Assembly: GCA_009746045.1 (NCBI GenBank)
Contig: RPFO01000675.1
Location: 1-64,000 of the forward strand
From: Mesostigma viride
Lineage: Eukaryota; Streptophyta; Mesostigmatophyceae; Mesostigmatales; Mesostigmataceae
Direction: 5' to 3'
Length of the DNA: 64,000 nucleotides
How positions within the stretch are numbered: the stretch's first letter is position 1; each line of letters begins with the position of its first letter. Below the pieces are notes generated by a model, which worked only from the letters and a program-made list of their open reading frames with translations, made no database searches and was not told where the DNA came from. A program made the position numbers and the translations under genes. Of the stretch, positions 1 through 12,567 are shown in pieces.

Positions 1-3000
1 TTAAAACCTAAACCTAAACCCTAAACCCTAAACCCTAAACCCTAAACCCTAAACCCTAAACCCTAAACCCTAAACCCTAAACCCTAAACCCTAAACCCTA
101 ACCCTAAACCCTAAACCCTAAACCCTAAACCCTAAACCCTAAACCCTAAACCCTAAACCCTAAACCCTAAACCCTAAACCCTAAACCCTAAACCCTAAAC
201 CCTAAACCCTAAACCCTAAACCCTAAACCCTAAACCCTAAACCCTAAACCCTAAACCCTAAACCCTAAACCCTAAACCCTAAACCCTAAACCCTAAACCC
301 TAAACCCTAAACCCTAAACCCTAAACCCTAAACCCTAAACCCTAAACCCTAAACCCTAAACCCTAAACCCTAAACCCTAAACCCTAAACCCTAAACCCTA
401 AACCCTAAACCCTAAACCCTAAACCCTAAACCCTAAACCCTAAACCCTAAACCCTAAACCCTAAACCCTAAACCCTAAACCCTAAACCCTAAACCCTAAA
501 CCCTAAACCCTAAACCCTAAACCCTAAACCCTAAACCCTAAACCCTAAACCCTAAACCCTAAACCCTAAACCCTAAACCCTAAACCCTAAACCCTAAACC
601 CTAAACCCTAAACCCTAAACCCTAAACCCTAAACCCTAAACCCTAAACCCTAAACCCTAAACCCTAAACCCTAAACCCTAAACCCTAAACCCTAAACCCT
701 AAACCCTAAACCCTAAACCCTAAACCCTAAACCCTAAACCCTAAACCCTAAACCCTAAACCCTAAACCCTAAACCCTAAACCCTAAACCCTAAACCCTAA
801 ACCCTAAACCCTAAACCCTAAACCCTAAACCCTAAACCCTAAACCCTAAACCCTAAACCCTAAACCCTAAACCCTAAACCCTAAACCCTAAACCCTAAAC
901 CCTAAACCCTAAACCCTAAACCCTAAACCCTAAACCCTAAACCCTAAACCCTAAACCCTAAACCCTAAACCCTAAACCCTAAACCCTAAACCCTAAACCC
1001 TAAACCCTAAACCCTAAACCCTAAACCCTAAACCCTAAACCCTAAACCCTAAACCCTAAACCCTAAACCCTAAACCCTAAACCCTAAACCCTAAACCCTA
1101 AACCCTAAACCCTAAACCCTAAACCCTAAACCCTAAACCCTAAACCCTAAACCCTAAACCCTAAACCCTAAACCCTAAACCCTAAACCCTAAACCCTAAA
1201 CCCTAAACCCTAAACCCTAAACCCTAAACCCTAAACCCTAAACCCTAAACCCTAAACCCTAAACCCTAAACCCTAAACCCTAAACCCTAAACCCTAAACC
1301 CTAAACCCTAAACCCTAAACCCTAAACCCTAAACCCTAAACCCTAAACCCTAAACCCTAAACCCTAAACCCTAAACCCTAAACCCTAAACCCTAAACCCT
1401 AAACCCTAAACCCTAAACCCTAAACCCTAAACCCTAAACCCTAAACCCTAAACCCTAAACCCTAAACCCTAAACCCTAAACCCTAAACCCTAAACCCTAA
1501 ACCCTAAACCCTAAACCCTAAACCCTAAACCCTAAACCCTAAACCCTAAACCCTAAACCCTAAACCCTAAACCCTAAACCCTAAACCCTAAACCCTAAAC
1601 CCTAAACCCTAAACCCTAAACCCTAAACCCTAAACCCTAAACCCTAAACCCTAAACCCTAAACCCTAAACCCTAAACCCTAAACCCTAAACCCTAAACCC
1701 TAAACCCTAAACCCTAAACCCTAAACCCTAAACCCTAAACCCTAAACCCTAAACCCTAAACCCTAAACCCTAAACCCTAAACCCTAAACCCTAAACCCTA
1801 AACCCTAAACCCTAAACCCTAAACCCTAAACCCTAAACCCTAAACCCTAAACCCTAAACCCTAAACCCTAAACCCTAAACCCTAAACCCTAAACCCTAAA
1901 CCCTAAACCCTAAACCCTAAACCCTAAACCCTAAACCCTAAACCCTAAACCCTAAACCCTAAACCCTAAACCCTAAACCCTAAACCCTAAACCCTAAACC
2001 CTAAACCCTAAACCCTAAACCCTAAACCCTAAACCCTAAACCCTAAACCCTAAACCCTAAACCCTAAACCCTAAACCCTAAACCCTAAACCCTAAACCCT
2101 AAACCCTAAACCCTAAACCCTAAACCCTAAACCCTAAACCCTAAACCCTAAACCCTAAACCCTAAACCCTAAACCCTAAACCCTAAACCCTAAACCCTAA
2201 ACCCTAAACCCTAAACCCTAAACCCTAAACCCTAAACCCTAAACCCTAAACCCTAAACCCTAAACCCTAAACCCTAAACCCTAAACCCTAAACCCTAAAC
2301 CCTAAACCCTAAACCCTAAACCCTAAACCCTAAACCCTAAACCCTAAACCCTAAACCCTAAACCCTAAACCCTAAACCCTAAACCCTAAACCCTAAACCC
2401 TAAACCCTAAACCCTAAACCCTAAACCCTAAACCCTAAACCCTAAACCCTAAACCCTAAACCCTAAACCCTAAACCCTAAACCCTAAACCCTAAACCCTA
2501 AACCCTAAACCCTAAACCCTAAACCCTAAACCCTAAACCCTAAACCCTAAACCCTAAACCCTAAACCCTAAACCCTAAACCCTAAACCCTAAACCCTAAA
2601 CCCTAAACCCTAAACCCTAAACCCTAAACCCTAAACCCTAAACCCTAAACCCTAAACCCTAAACCCTAAACCCTAAACCCTAAACCCTAAACCCTAAACC
2701 CTAAACCCTAAACCCTAAACCCTAAACCCTAAACCCTAAACCCTAAACCCTAAACCCTAAACCCTAAACCCTAAACCCTAAACCCTAAACCCTAAACCCT
2801 AAACCCTAAACCCTAAACCCTAAACCCTAAACCCTAAACCCTAAACCCTAAACCCTAAACCCTAAACCCTAAACCCTAAACCCTAAACCCTAAACCCTAA
2901 ACCCTAAACCCTAAACCCTAAACCCTAAACCCTAAACCCTAAACCCTAAACCCTAAACCCTAAACCCTAAACCCTAAACCCTAAACCCTAAACCCTAAAC

Positions 3001-4861
3001 CCTAAACCCTAAACCCTAAACCCTAAACCCTAAACCCTAAACCCTAAACCCTAAACCCTAAACCCTAAACCCTAAACCCTAAACCCTAAACCCTAAACCC
3101 TAAACCCTAAACCCTAAACCCTAAACCCTAAACCCTAAACCCTAAACCCTAAACCCTAAACCCTAAACCCTAAACCCTAAACCCTAAACCCTAAACCCTA
3201 AACCCTAAACCCTAAACCCTAAACCCTAAACCCTAAACCCTAAACCCTAAACCCTAAACCCTAAACCCTAAACCCTAAACCCTAAACCCTAAACCCTAAA
3301 CCCTAAACCCTAAACCCTAAACCCTAAACCCTAAACCCTAAACCCTAAACCCTAAACCCTAAACCCTAAACCCTAAACCCTAAACCCTAAACCCTAAACC
3401 CTAAACCCTAAACCCTAAACCCTAAACCCTAAACCCTAAACCCTAAACCCTAAACCCTAAACCCTAAACCCTAAACCCTAAACCCTAAACCCTAAACCCT
3501 AAACCCTAAACCCTAAACCCTAAACCCTAAACCCTAAACCCTAAACCCTAAACCCTAAACCCTAAACCCTAAACCCTAAACCCTAAACCCTAAACCCTAA
3601 ACCCTAAACCCTAAACCCTAAACCCTAAACCCTAAACCCTAAACCCTAAACCCTAAACCCTAAACCCTAAACCCTAAACCCTAAACCCTAAACCCTAAAC
3701 CCTAAACCCTAAACCCTAAACCCTAAACCCTAAACCCTAAACCCTAAACCCTAAACCCTAAACCCTAAACCCTAAACCCTAAACCCTAAACCCTAAACCC
3801 TAAACCCTAAACCCTAAACCCTAAACCCTAAACCCTAAACCCTAAACCCTAAACCCTAAACCCTAAACCCTAAACCCTAAACCCTAAACCCTAAACCCTA
3901 AACCCTAAACCCTAAACCCTAAACCCTAAACCCTAAACCCTAAACCCTAAACCCTAAACCCTAAACCCTAAACCCTAAACCCTAAACCCTAAACCCTAAA
4001 CCCTAAACCCTAAACCCTAAACCCTAAACCCTAAACCCTAAACCCTAAACCCTAAACCCTAAACCCTAAACCCTAAACCCTAAACCCTAAACCCTAAACC
4101 CTAAACCCTAAACCCTAAACCCTAAACCCTAAACCCTAAACCCTAAACCCTAAACCCTAAACCCTAAACCCTAAACCCTAAACCCTAAACCCTAAACCCT
4201 AAACCCTAAACCCTAAACCCTAAACCCTAAACCCTAAACCCTAAACCCTAAACCCTAAACCCTAAACCCTAAACCCTAAACCCTAAACCCTAAACCCTAA
4301 ACCCTAAACCCTAAACCCTAAACCCTAAACCCTAAACCCTAAACCCTAAACCCTAAACCCTAAACCCTAAACCCTAAACCCTAAACCCTAAACCCTAAAC
4401 CCTAAACCCTAAACCCTAAACCCTAAACCCTAAACCCTAAACCCTAAACCCTAAACCCTAAACCCTAAACCCTAAACCCTAAACCCTAAACCCTAAACCC
4501 TAAACCCTAAACCCTAAACCCTAAACCCTAAACCCTAAACCCTAAACCCTAAACCCTAAACCCTAAACCCTAAACCCTAAACCCTAAACCCTAAACCCTA
4601 AACCCTAAACCCTAAACCCTAAACCCTAAACCCTAAACCCTAAACCCTAAACCCTAAACCCTAAACCCTAAACCCTAAACCCTAAACCCTAAACCCTAAA
4701 CCCTAAACCCTAAACCCTAAACCCTAAACCCTAAACCCTAAACCCTAAACCCTAAACCCTAAACCCTAAACCCTAAACCCTAAACCCTAAACCCTAAACC
4801 CTAAACCCTAAACCCTAAACCCTAAACCCTAAACCCTAAACCCTAAACCCTAAACCCTAAA
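1..4861. repeat. Telomere, CCCTAAA repeat (TTTAGGG type)
   Basis: About 690 tandem copies of CCCTAAA run from the first base to 4861, where unique sequence starts abruptly. The C-rich strand reads 5'->3' inward, so the G-rich strand (TTTAGGG) points outward at the left edge, as expected for a left chromosome end. The array is almost perfect; the only irregular units seen are the first two or three and one CCCTAA near position 105. This repeat type is known from land plants and many green algae. No variant-rich proximal zone is present. Confidence 0.99.
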
Positions 4862-4899
4862 CAGCTTAACATCATTATTTTAGACATTGTGAAAAAAAT

Positions 4900-5441
4900 C
4901 AGGTCCTTAACACTTCGTTTGGTGACATTTTGCTGACAAATGCTAGCAAAAACGCACGTTTTTCACCTTTTTCACCACCATTCATTGCAGTTTCCATGCA
5001 AGGTGTGAACAATTGAGGCTGGAAATTTGCAGGCAGACTTGAAATTGCTAGTTTAGCCAATGCACAAAAATCCAGGTCAACCAGGTGTCATTTGATGGCA
5101 GTTTGTAAGCAAATGTTACAAAAATTGCGCGATTTTCGCCTTTTTCGCCACAGTTCATAGCAGTTTTCATAGAAGTTGTGAACAATTAAGAGACTGGAAA
5201 TTTGCAGGCAGACTTAAAATCGCTAGTTTAGCCAATGCACAAAAATCCAGGTCAACCAGGTATCATTTGATGGGAGTTTGTCAGCAAATGTTACCAAAAT
5301 TGCGCGATTTTCGCCATTCTCACCACAACTCATTGCAGTTTTCATAGAAGGTGTGCTCAGTTGAGGCTGGAACTTTGCAGGCAGGCTTAAAATCGCTAGT
5401 TTAGACAATGCACAAAAATCCAGGTCAATCAGGTGTCATTT
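4900..5441. repeat. Subtelomeric tandem repeat, ~174-bp unit, about 3 copies
   Basis: Three diverged head-to-tail copies directly follow the telomere. Shared landmarks are the phrase AATGCACAAAAATCCAGGTC, a GCAGGCAGACTT box and a run of TTTTCGCC/TTTTCACC. The landmark CAGGTGTCATTTG recurs at about 5082, 5257 and 5430, giving spacings of 175 and 173 bp. The block is AT-rich compared with the rest of the window. No coding potential is evident. It is probably the edge of a subtelomeric satellite family. Confidence 0.85.
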
Positions 5442-8380
5442 GGTTGAGTAATACATGCAATACATGTCAGTTTCGCTTCTAACTGATTGAGCAAACCTCC
5501 TAAGTGAAATATGGTAAACTCCCATTTATATGGCTTGCTAACCATAAAATCCTTTCATCCATTATGTAATATTTACGACTTTTGTGACATACAAATAAAA
5601 TTTTGTTCATCTAAAAATTGGCTGGACCCAGCTGGCTATATGCCCAAGTGGCCACGCTGAGGCGATTCCTATTGAGGGGCTTGCTGAAAATACCACTCGC
5701 AGCTGTCACAAGGGCTAGAAGGTCTATTCTACACCCACAGCATGCAAAGTAGACCTAAACCCAACCTGGATATGCAGCAATCATCACGTACCAGCCGTGA
5801 GGGTTGAAAGTCACTCGGCAGGCGGCATGGCGACGATGCGTTTGCGCACCATTGTTGTGGCGTCGCTAAGTGTAAGTAGTGGTATATCCCTTGACAAGGC
5901 CTGCCTGACCTTGTCACACCTCAGCATCCCCCGTTCCTCAACTTGCATACCTCATGCTCCTGCCAAGACTATCAGCCTGGGCCTGCCTTGCTGGCCACGC
6001 AGCTTCCATGTTGGACGTCCAACTCCTCAGCCAGCATGGTGGCATTGATGAAGTAGCCACGTACTGACAAATCCCCCCGTTGCTGCCTCAAGGTTTGCCC
6101 TAAGCAACTAAATAAACTTGGCCACTATCATACCTAGCATGAAGTGACCACTGCACAATATCAGTCAGCTCCCTGGCCACAGGCGTACCACAGTCCACAT
6201 ATTAACGCATGCTGCATGAGGCCAACTCTCCATATCCCTTTCTCGTTGTGGCCTTGCTCTTGCCCTTGCCCTTGCCCTTGCGCTTGCCAACTGTCAGTCA
6301 TCCTTGTAGCTTGTGCCATGCTTCTCCCAGCCATCCTTGACTGTCTCCCAACTACTGCACTTCCTCAGCTAAACTGTCAAACTAGGTCGTGCCTCATCCC
6401 ATCTCTCATTGCCGTAAGGACCCGAAGTCTGGCTTGCATCTCAGCAATGGTTCGTATGTGTGCCTGTCTTTCTGGGTGGGTGGCAGTGGCCTTGGAGTAA
6501 GAGGCGTTGAGCATGTGCATGTGTGTGTGGTTCTCTTGGCAATCGAACCCTTGCACCGCTGGCATTGTGGATGTATGGCCATGCCCTCTGCCATAACGTC
6601 GCCAAATTCTGCCAACATGCATCATAGGAAAATCAGGAGTTGCTGGTAGGCCACAAGAAATGAGAAACCAAGTTGCACATACCTTAGTATCTGAAGGGCA
6701 GGTTTTGGGTTTCTTCATTGGCGCTGGTGGCAGCGTGCGTAGTAACTGGCTCATTTACCCGTGCCCTTCGCCAGCCCGCACAGCCTGAACTGCATGAACG
6801 TTGGCGTCCATGATGACGCCCTCGGCTCATCAGTCATGGTGTCACCGTGGGTGATGAAGGCAGCTTGGGTGCTGGCATGGAAGGCATCATGTGCACTAGG
6901 CCGCCATGTGGCCGCAGCACAGGTAGCAGACCTAGCCCAGCATCGACTCTCTCCCTGCTCTCATGGCATCACACCCGCTCCACAAACCATGTTGAATAGT
7001 TTTCATGTACAGGCATGTCCTACACATGCGTCAGGGTAGATGCTTTGTTGATGCGTAAGAGGAATGGCGTGCACGTATGCCATGGGTTGGATGGACTCAT
7101 CAAAGCACGCGCTGCCGTCAACCGTTAAAGGAGGCCACCCATAACTCTGGGGTTGCCATCAACATTCTTTCATTTCTTTGCCCCTTAAGGGTCAGCCATG
7201 CCATGCAAGAAAACTGCCCATATTTTGTACCACGCACAACCATATATAACAAAGCAGCAGCTTTGTTATCCATAGCCTTGACTGCGTCGACATCAATGTT
7301 GTCATCGGCGGCAATGGCCAGCCAGCCGGCAATAGCTTGCACGCAACCCAGCACGGTCTCTCTCTAACATCCGTGTGAAGAATTGCTTCTTTATATCCCT
7401 AGTCTCTAAACTAGGCTGCACATCGCTCGTGTGAGGAAACAGCTCGCCATCAAACCGTCGCTCGCTGAATGGCGCACTTCCCGTAAAATTAATAGGAGTA
7501 CGATGACACAAAGGGACTCCGGAGACAGGGAACTGTTACAACATTCATCCACGAAAGGCAAGGGCTTCGTCAAGAAGTAAATTGGCACCTAGATATGAAT
7601 ATGAGAACGTACCGCTAGTCGACAACCATGACTCTCTTGCATTTGAGGTCTGTTTTGCACACCCCGCAGCAGAAATTCGTTGCGGCATGCACCTGCTGGC
7701 ATGCAGGTTGTGCATGTCGGGAGGTTAATAACAACCCCGACGCCGTGGGCGTCGTTAGTGCCAAGAAATCCTGCATTCGACATGACGTTTGGGGCAAACG
7801 CGAATATATATGGATTATCGGTTTGCCAAGCCTGACGCAGCCTTGAAATTGGCTGGAAATATGCGGTAGCTCGGGAAAAAAAAATTGCAGCGGTACTGAA
7901 AAAAGTCATTCGGTCAAAGTCTTTAGAATTAAAAAATGCGTCGTTTATGATCATAAACTCGATCTTAGGGCGCACTTCATCGGGAAATTTTTTTGCTGCA
8001 GTCAGGTGGGGTCGAGAGAAAATCTGCGACCAAACAGGCACCCACCTGTGAATGACGCAATATGCTGTTCGATTCCGCAAATTTTCTGCCGCAAAAAAAA
8101 ATACTGGTGGACCAAATAACTCCTTAGGAGGATGAGCGTTAAATTTCAGCCTTGATAATGCTTTTTTACGCGCTCAACATCGCCTGCCAGACCGCCATGC
8201 CTGTCGCCCGGAATTCGGTCACCGTCGTGCACGCGCACACCAAAATTTGCATTTGGCGCCACTTTTCGGGTACCGCTTACGAGGTCGGACTTTGGCGCGG
8301 CTCGTACCGTTGTGTGAGATCGATAACTATTCTTTTGTAGTTGTGAAACAACTAATTTAGTTAGACATTAGTTACTTCCA
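5442..8380. other. Gene-poor subtelomeric DNA, no supported gene
   Basis: No reading frame here shows a domain, convincing length or coherent exon structure. A weak minus-strand frame at 6377-6754 and another at 7589-8080 match nothing I recognise. A short GCCCTT hexamer run lies near 6252-6285. Base composition shifts from AT-rich near the telomere to mixed. Confidence 0.6.
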
Positions 8381-8386
8381 TGGTCA

Positions 8387-8740
8387 TGTGCGTGTGCGTG
8401 TGCGTGTGCGGGTGCGGGTGCGGGTGCGTGTGCGGGTGCGTGTGCGTGTGCGGGTGCGGGTGCGGGTGCGGGTGCGGGTGCGGGTGCGGGTGCGGGTGCG
8501 GGTGCGGGTGCGGGTGCGGGTGCGGGTGCGGGTGCGGGTGCGGGTGCGGGTGCGGGTGCGGGTGCGGGTGCGGGTGCGGGTGCGGGTGCGGGTGCGGGTG
8601 CGGGTGCGGGTGCGGGTGCGGGTGCGGGTGCGGGTGCGGGTGCGGGTGCGGGTGCGGGTGCGGGTGCGGGTGCGGGTGCGGGTGCGGGTGCGGGTGCGCG
8701 TGCGCGTGCGCGTGTGCGTGTGCCTGTGCGTGTGCATGTG
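8387..8740. repeat. Hexanucleotide array GGGTGC/GTGTGC
   Basis: About 59 hexamers: GTGTGC variants at both edges and a homogeneous GGGTGC core from about 8450 to 8696. Every frame stays open through the array, which produces spurious dipeptide reading frames on both strands; these are not genes. Runs of GGG every six bases make it a potential G-quadruplex former on the plus strand. Confidence 0.97.
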
Positions 8741-8759
8741 AGCAGGATTGAGTGACAGT

Positions 8760-8808
8760 GGGCAAGGGCAAGGGCAAGGGCAAGGGCAAGGGCAAGGGCA
8801 AGGGCAAA
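8760..8808. repeat. Hexanucleotide array GGGCAA, 8 copies
   Basis: Eight perfect GGGCAA units start 20 bp after the GGGTGC array, so two different G-rich hexamers sit almost back to back. The complementary motif (GCCCTT) also occurs as a short run near 6252-6285. Confidence 0.95.
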
Positions 8809-10200
8809 ACATCTGGAACCTTGATGTCTAATCACTGCAAGAAAATGTCCTCAAATGATGGATAACCATTTGTAATAACTCACACATGTCAACACATCCA
8901 TGGGTACGGTATGGAACCATTAACTTTTATGATATGCTCAAGAGTTGAATGCTTAACATCAATGAAATATGCTCATTGTATAATTGTTTACGATTCATGA
9001 ATGCAGGGGGGTCGTTACGCGAGTGACCAAAGAGCACTCAAGTCATGTTCAATGTGCCAAGAAAGAAGGTACGGCCACATCATGGCTGGTCCTGAAAATG
9101 CACCGAGGGTGCCCACAACATGTCTACGTTACACCCTCGCTATGCTAGACCCTGCAGCCTGCCAGGGGGGGGGGCGCAAAATGTAACTGGAAGCCAGGGA
9201 CGATGGTGCAGGCCAAATAGCAGGTGTAAAGCTAGCTCAGTCCAAAGAGTGAAATAAGAAGCAAATAAATTTGCCAAGGTTAGGTCCAAGATTGTCATTA
9301 GAGGCTTGGCTGCCACCACGGTGCTAAACCATGATGCTGAAGCCTCGAATTATATATGAAACATATACTGAAAAGAGGCACATATTGTAACACAATAACA
9401 ATGTAAACATGACAAGCTCAAATTTCCAAGCCAGTCTTCATCACTTGGACAAGAGTTGGGTTAAAGCGTTAGAAACATATGGGCAACATCCCAGCAAGCA
9501 TTGAAAAGCTTCAGGCAGTATATGTGTTACATCAAACTACCACATTGCAATTAGACACAGCGACTTCTACTTGCTGCTGTTTTGACATCGCAAGACCGTT
9601 TACCTTTTCAGTGACGCAACGGGAAAAGAAAGCACTGTCCAGCAAACTTCCGTAATTCGATCCGCTTTCTCCCCATTTACCGAAACAGCGATAACATTTT
9701 TGTCGCGAGGGTTTTCTAGCTCCAACTCGGACCAGCCAGCAGCAACCTCTATTGGCACCCGTGATCATTACTATCATAATACGCTGTCTAGGTCATCTAG
9801 TCGCTCAACACGTAAGCCACGAACACGCGGACAAGATAACGGCAGGCTCGAGCTACCATGGTCCGGATTCTCCCGATTTCTGACCTGCGCTGGTTTTCTC
9901 CTTCAATGATAATACGCCAACCCCTTCAGGGTGACATCCGTTGTCACTACTCGACGGCTTATGGTCGTCATAGGGAATGAACGCCGGTTCATATGGAACA
10001 GTGAACAAGCTGCTTGTCTACTGCTCTATGCGGAGCACGTAACCTTGTGCAACGATCGTTGCTCAATCCATACGATGCAAGTACCGACTGTATACATACG
10101 AAGCAACGACCGACAACAAGCAGCTGGAATTACGGCATGGCCTGGAGGCAACCGCTGGCCCTTCCATTGCAGCTACGCCGCCACCTGTTGTTAAATATTC
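8809..10200. other. No supported gene
   Basis: Mixed-composition sequence without a convincing reading frame, RNA gene or repeat on either strand. The longest frames are under 90 codons and show no recognisable motif. Confidence 0.6.
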
Positions 10201-10309
10201 TGGTCATTTCAAACCAAATGCCGGGGGGCGCAAAATGCTGGGGGGGGGAGGGGGGGGGGGGTCCAGGGGTGGCCCTTAGCGGGTGTGGCACTTGACCGGG
10301 TGGTTTACC
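10201..10309 (+). repeat. Dispersed repeat with G-run, copy 1
   Basis: A ~100-bp segment starting TGGTCATTTCAAACCAAAT, followed by a poly-G run, then TCCAGGGGTGGCCCTTAGCG. A second copy in the same orientation is at 45783-45880. The copies differ mainly in G-run length and small indels. No coding capacity. Confidence 0.85.
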
Positions 10310-10429
10310 TTACTGTCTTTCCAAACCAATGCTTAACTGCAGCCTACCAAGGATTCAGCTGGTACGGGCTGACGGCGCGCCGCTGGACCTCAGGTCTGTG
10401 GCCTGTCTACGGGAAAACCTTACTTCCGT

Positions 10430-10601
10430 GGTTGACGAATACCCTACACATTTCGTCAAACCGGTTGACAAATTGCGGAACACATTCGTCAATCGGTTGA
10501 CGAATTGCCGATTTGGTTGACGAATGTGGTTGACAAATTGCCCCAAATGGTTGACTTTATTACTACTTATTCCAAAATTCGTCAACCAGTTGACGAATTC
10601 G
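10430..10601. repeat. Cluster of TTGACGAAT / ATTCGTCAA motifs in both orientations
   Basis: At least eight copies of TTGAC(G/A)AAT or its complement lie within 172 bp, several as inverted pairs around a CGG or CAG centre (for example ATTCGTCAAYCGGTTGACGAAT-like palindromes near 10452-10475 and 10486-10508, and 10577-10601). The TTGAC core equals the plant WRKY W-box core, but a protein-binding role is not shown. It lies just beyond the 3' side of the minus-strand LINE remnant. Confidence 0.85.
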
Positions 10602-10619
10602 TTCCGTTAGTAGAAGCAC

Positions 10620-11750
10620 TGCAGGCAGTCCAGCCAAAGTTGGGCAGACTCCGGCTAGTTCTCGACTCATCGGATGAGCGTGATGTCGTCGGCGTAAATG
10701 AGGTCAGCTAGTAAATTCTGCTTGTTAGTCGGCTCAGCTCGTTCGTGATCGCTAGGCCAGGGGCACGGCCTGCAATGCTAGCAAAGCCGCGGGCACGTGC
10801 GTGGCGCATAACATAATCCACTACAATAATAAACAGGTACGGCGACAGGACGCAGCCCTGCCAGAAGCCGGTCTGCAGTGGGCATCGCGGGGTAAAGCAG
10901 TGTTGAGTGCGCACCGAAGTGGTCAACCCCTCATACAGCGTGCGGATGACGGTAATCAGGGGAGTGGGGATGCGAGCGCGAGCAAGGACAGCCCGTAGAG
11001 CGTCCTAGAGGACAGAATCAAAAGCCTTGATGAAGTCGACGAAGATCAGGATGGCGGGAAACTCACCAGGTTGCAGGAGAGCGATTTCCTCGAAGAGGCG
11101 ACGCACGGCGAAGATGGCCATGACAGTGTTGCGCCCAGGACGAAAGCCCATTTGACTTTCCCCTAGGTGACGGTCGAGAGCAGAACGAAGGCGGTTGGTG
11201 AGGATCATGCGCATGAACAACTTGGGTGCGGCGCTCCGGATGCAGACTCCTCGGTAGTTGGCGGGGTCGTCAGGGGAACCTTTGTTTTTGTACAGCATAA
11301 TACGGTAGCTGTGCTGCTACTCAGGAATCGGCGGCGCGTCGGCAAGCAGGATCCGGTTGCAGACGTCAGGCAGGTTCCCCGTGAGCGCCGTCAGCTTAAT
11401 CACGGCCGCCGAGCGGGGAGCTGGTCAGGTCCAACGGCAGCGTAGAAGAAGCGGAGTTGCTTGGCGGCGGTGCTCAGCTCGAGCTCGGTGAACGGCGGTA
11501 GCTCGTCGGGGTCAGCCAGGGGTTCCGTAAGGGCCGGGTACGTGTAGTCCTGCTCAGCGGCGGGCGGCGTGGGCGGCGCAGGGACGCCCGCAGGCGCCAT
11601 GCGCGCGGCCGCCAGAGGGTCAAGCCAGTAAACGATGGAAGGCATGTAGGAGTTGAAATCGGAAATGCTTCTCGCGCGTGCAGCAAGATCGTACGATCTC
11701 GCGAAGATAGTGGAGCCCCGCCAGGTGCAGCGCCCGGTGCAGTGGTAAGT
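10620..11750 (-). mobile_element. Decayed LINE (non-LTR retrotransposon), reverse transcriptase part
   Basis: Read on the minus strand, broken frames hold the ordered landmarks of a non-LTR reverse transcriptase: LYKNKG near 11290, NYRGVC and MGFRPGRNTVMA around 11160-11250, FVDFIKAFDS (motif A) near 11035, WQGCVLSPYLF (motif B) near 10850, and LIYADDI (catalytic YADD) at 10681-10702. Upstream (11400-11690) lies the linker ending in an FTELELSTAAKQLRF-like segment, shared with the copy at 35.7 kb. The endonuclease domain and 5' end are absent, and frames change several times, so it is a 5'-truncated dead copy. It belongs to the same family as 26774-27830, 32540-35020 and 35036-37320. Confidence 0.9.
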
Positions 11751-12567
11751 AACTCAAAGAAAAAAAAAAGTAAGGTGAGGTTTTCGGCCTAAGTCGATTG
11801 TTGCTTCGACTTAGCAGTTTTGAAGACTTGGGCGATTTGTGTTTTAAAAAGTCTGTAAGACGAAAAAAACGCTACCGACGTAAAAGTGAACCCCCAACCA
11901 AGGGTCCCATCGAGCCAAAAGTCCACAAAACTTCCAAATGAAACGTAAACTACCCTTCATGACCTCTAACAGTCGGGATGTTGTAGGAGAGACTAGCTGG
12001 TATGCCTCCATCACGCTTGAGGGGTCCCGCTCCCTGGCTCCTTATCTGTCAACTTAGTTCTTGGGATGCAGGCCCTGGGAGGTGCCTCATTGTCTCTCAC
12101 CTACGTACACTACGCTTTCATGATGAGTTTGGGCTGCTAGACATTTCCAATCGCCATGTCTCTTGAGGCAGTGCCACCCTCGATAAGACCTCAAAATTGC
12201 CCTGCCCCGTTTCACATGCATGCAAAAGTGCGGGCTGAGAGCTCTGATCAGCAGCTTGCAGTGCCCGGTGGAGGGGACCTACTGGGTCACCAAGTGTCAT
12301 CCAATGTCACCAATGAGCTTCATTGAGCCATGTCCCAGCCCACATGCGTCCAAAGCAGCCTCTGGGATGTGCTGCTGCCATGTTTTGGCCGTGAAGCTAC
12401 ACACTCAACCTTAAGGGCTCCGTAGGCCACTACGCAAGATGCCTTCTTGCCTGACGGGGAGGCATCCACAGCGCCATGTGCCATGGAATAAGGAGTCACA
12501 AGGGCCACCGCATCTTAAGTTTCTGCTCCCCAGCGCTCAAACTGAACACCTGCGGAGGGCCCACCGC
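11751..12567. other. Spacer between LINE remnant and GT29 gene
   Basis: No gene supported. The portion near 12567 must include the 3' untranslated region of the minus-strand GT29 gene. No repeat or RNA gene was seen. Confidence 0.55.

Noticed and set aside
6377-6754. 125-codon minus-strand frame in the subtelomere
   Set aside because: No recognisable domain, and overlapping frames of similar length exist on the other strand; too weak to call.
8361-8835. Long frames of His-Pro, Ala-Pro, Arg-Thr and Cys-Gly dipeptides across the GGGTGC array
   Set aside because: All frames on both strands are open because of the hexamer repeat; there is no non-repeat coding sequence attached.
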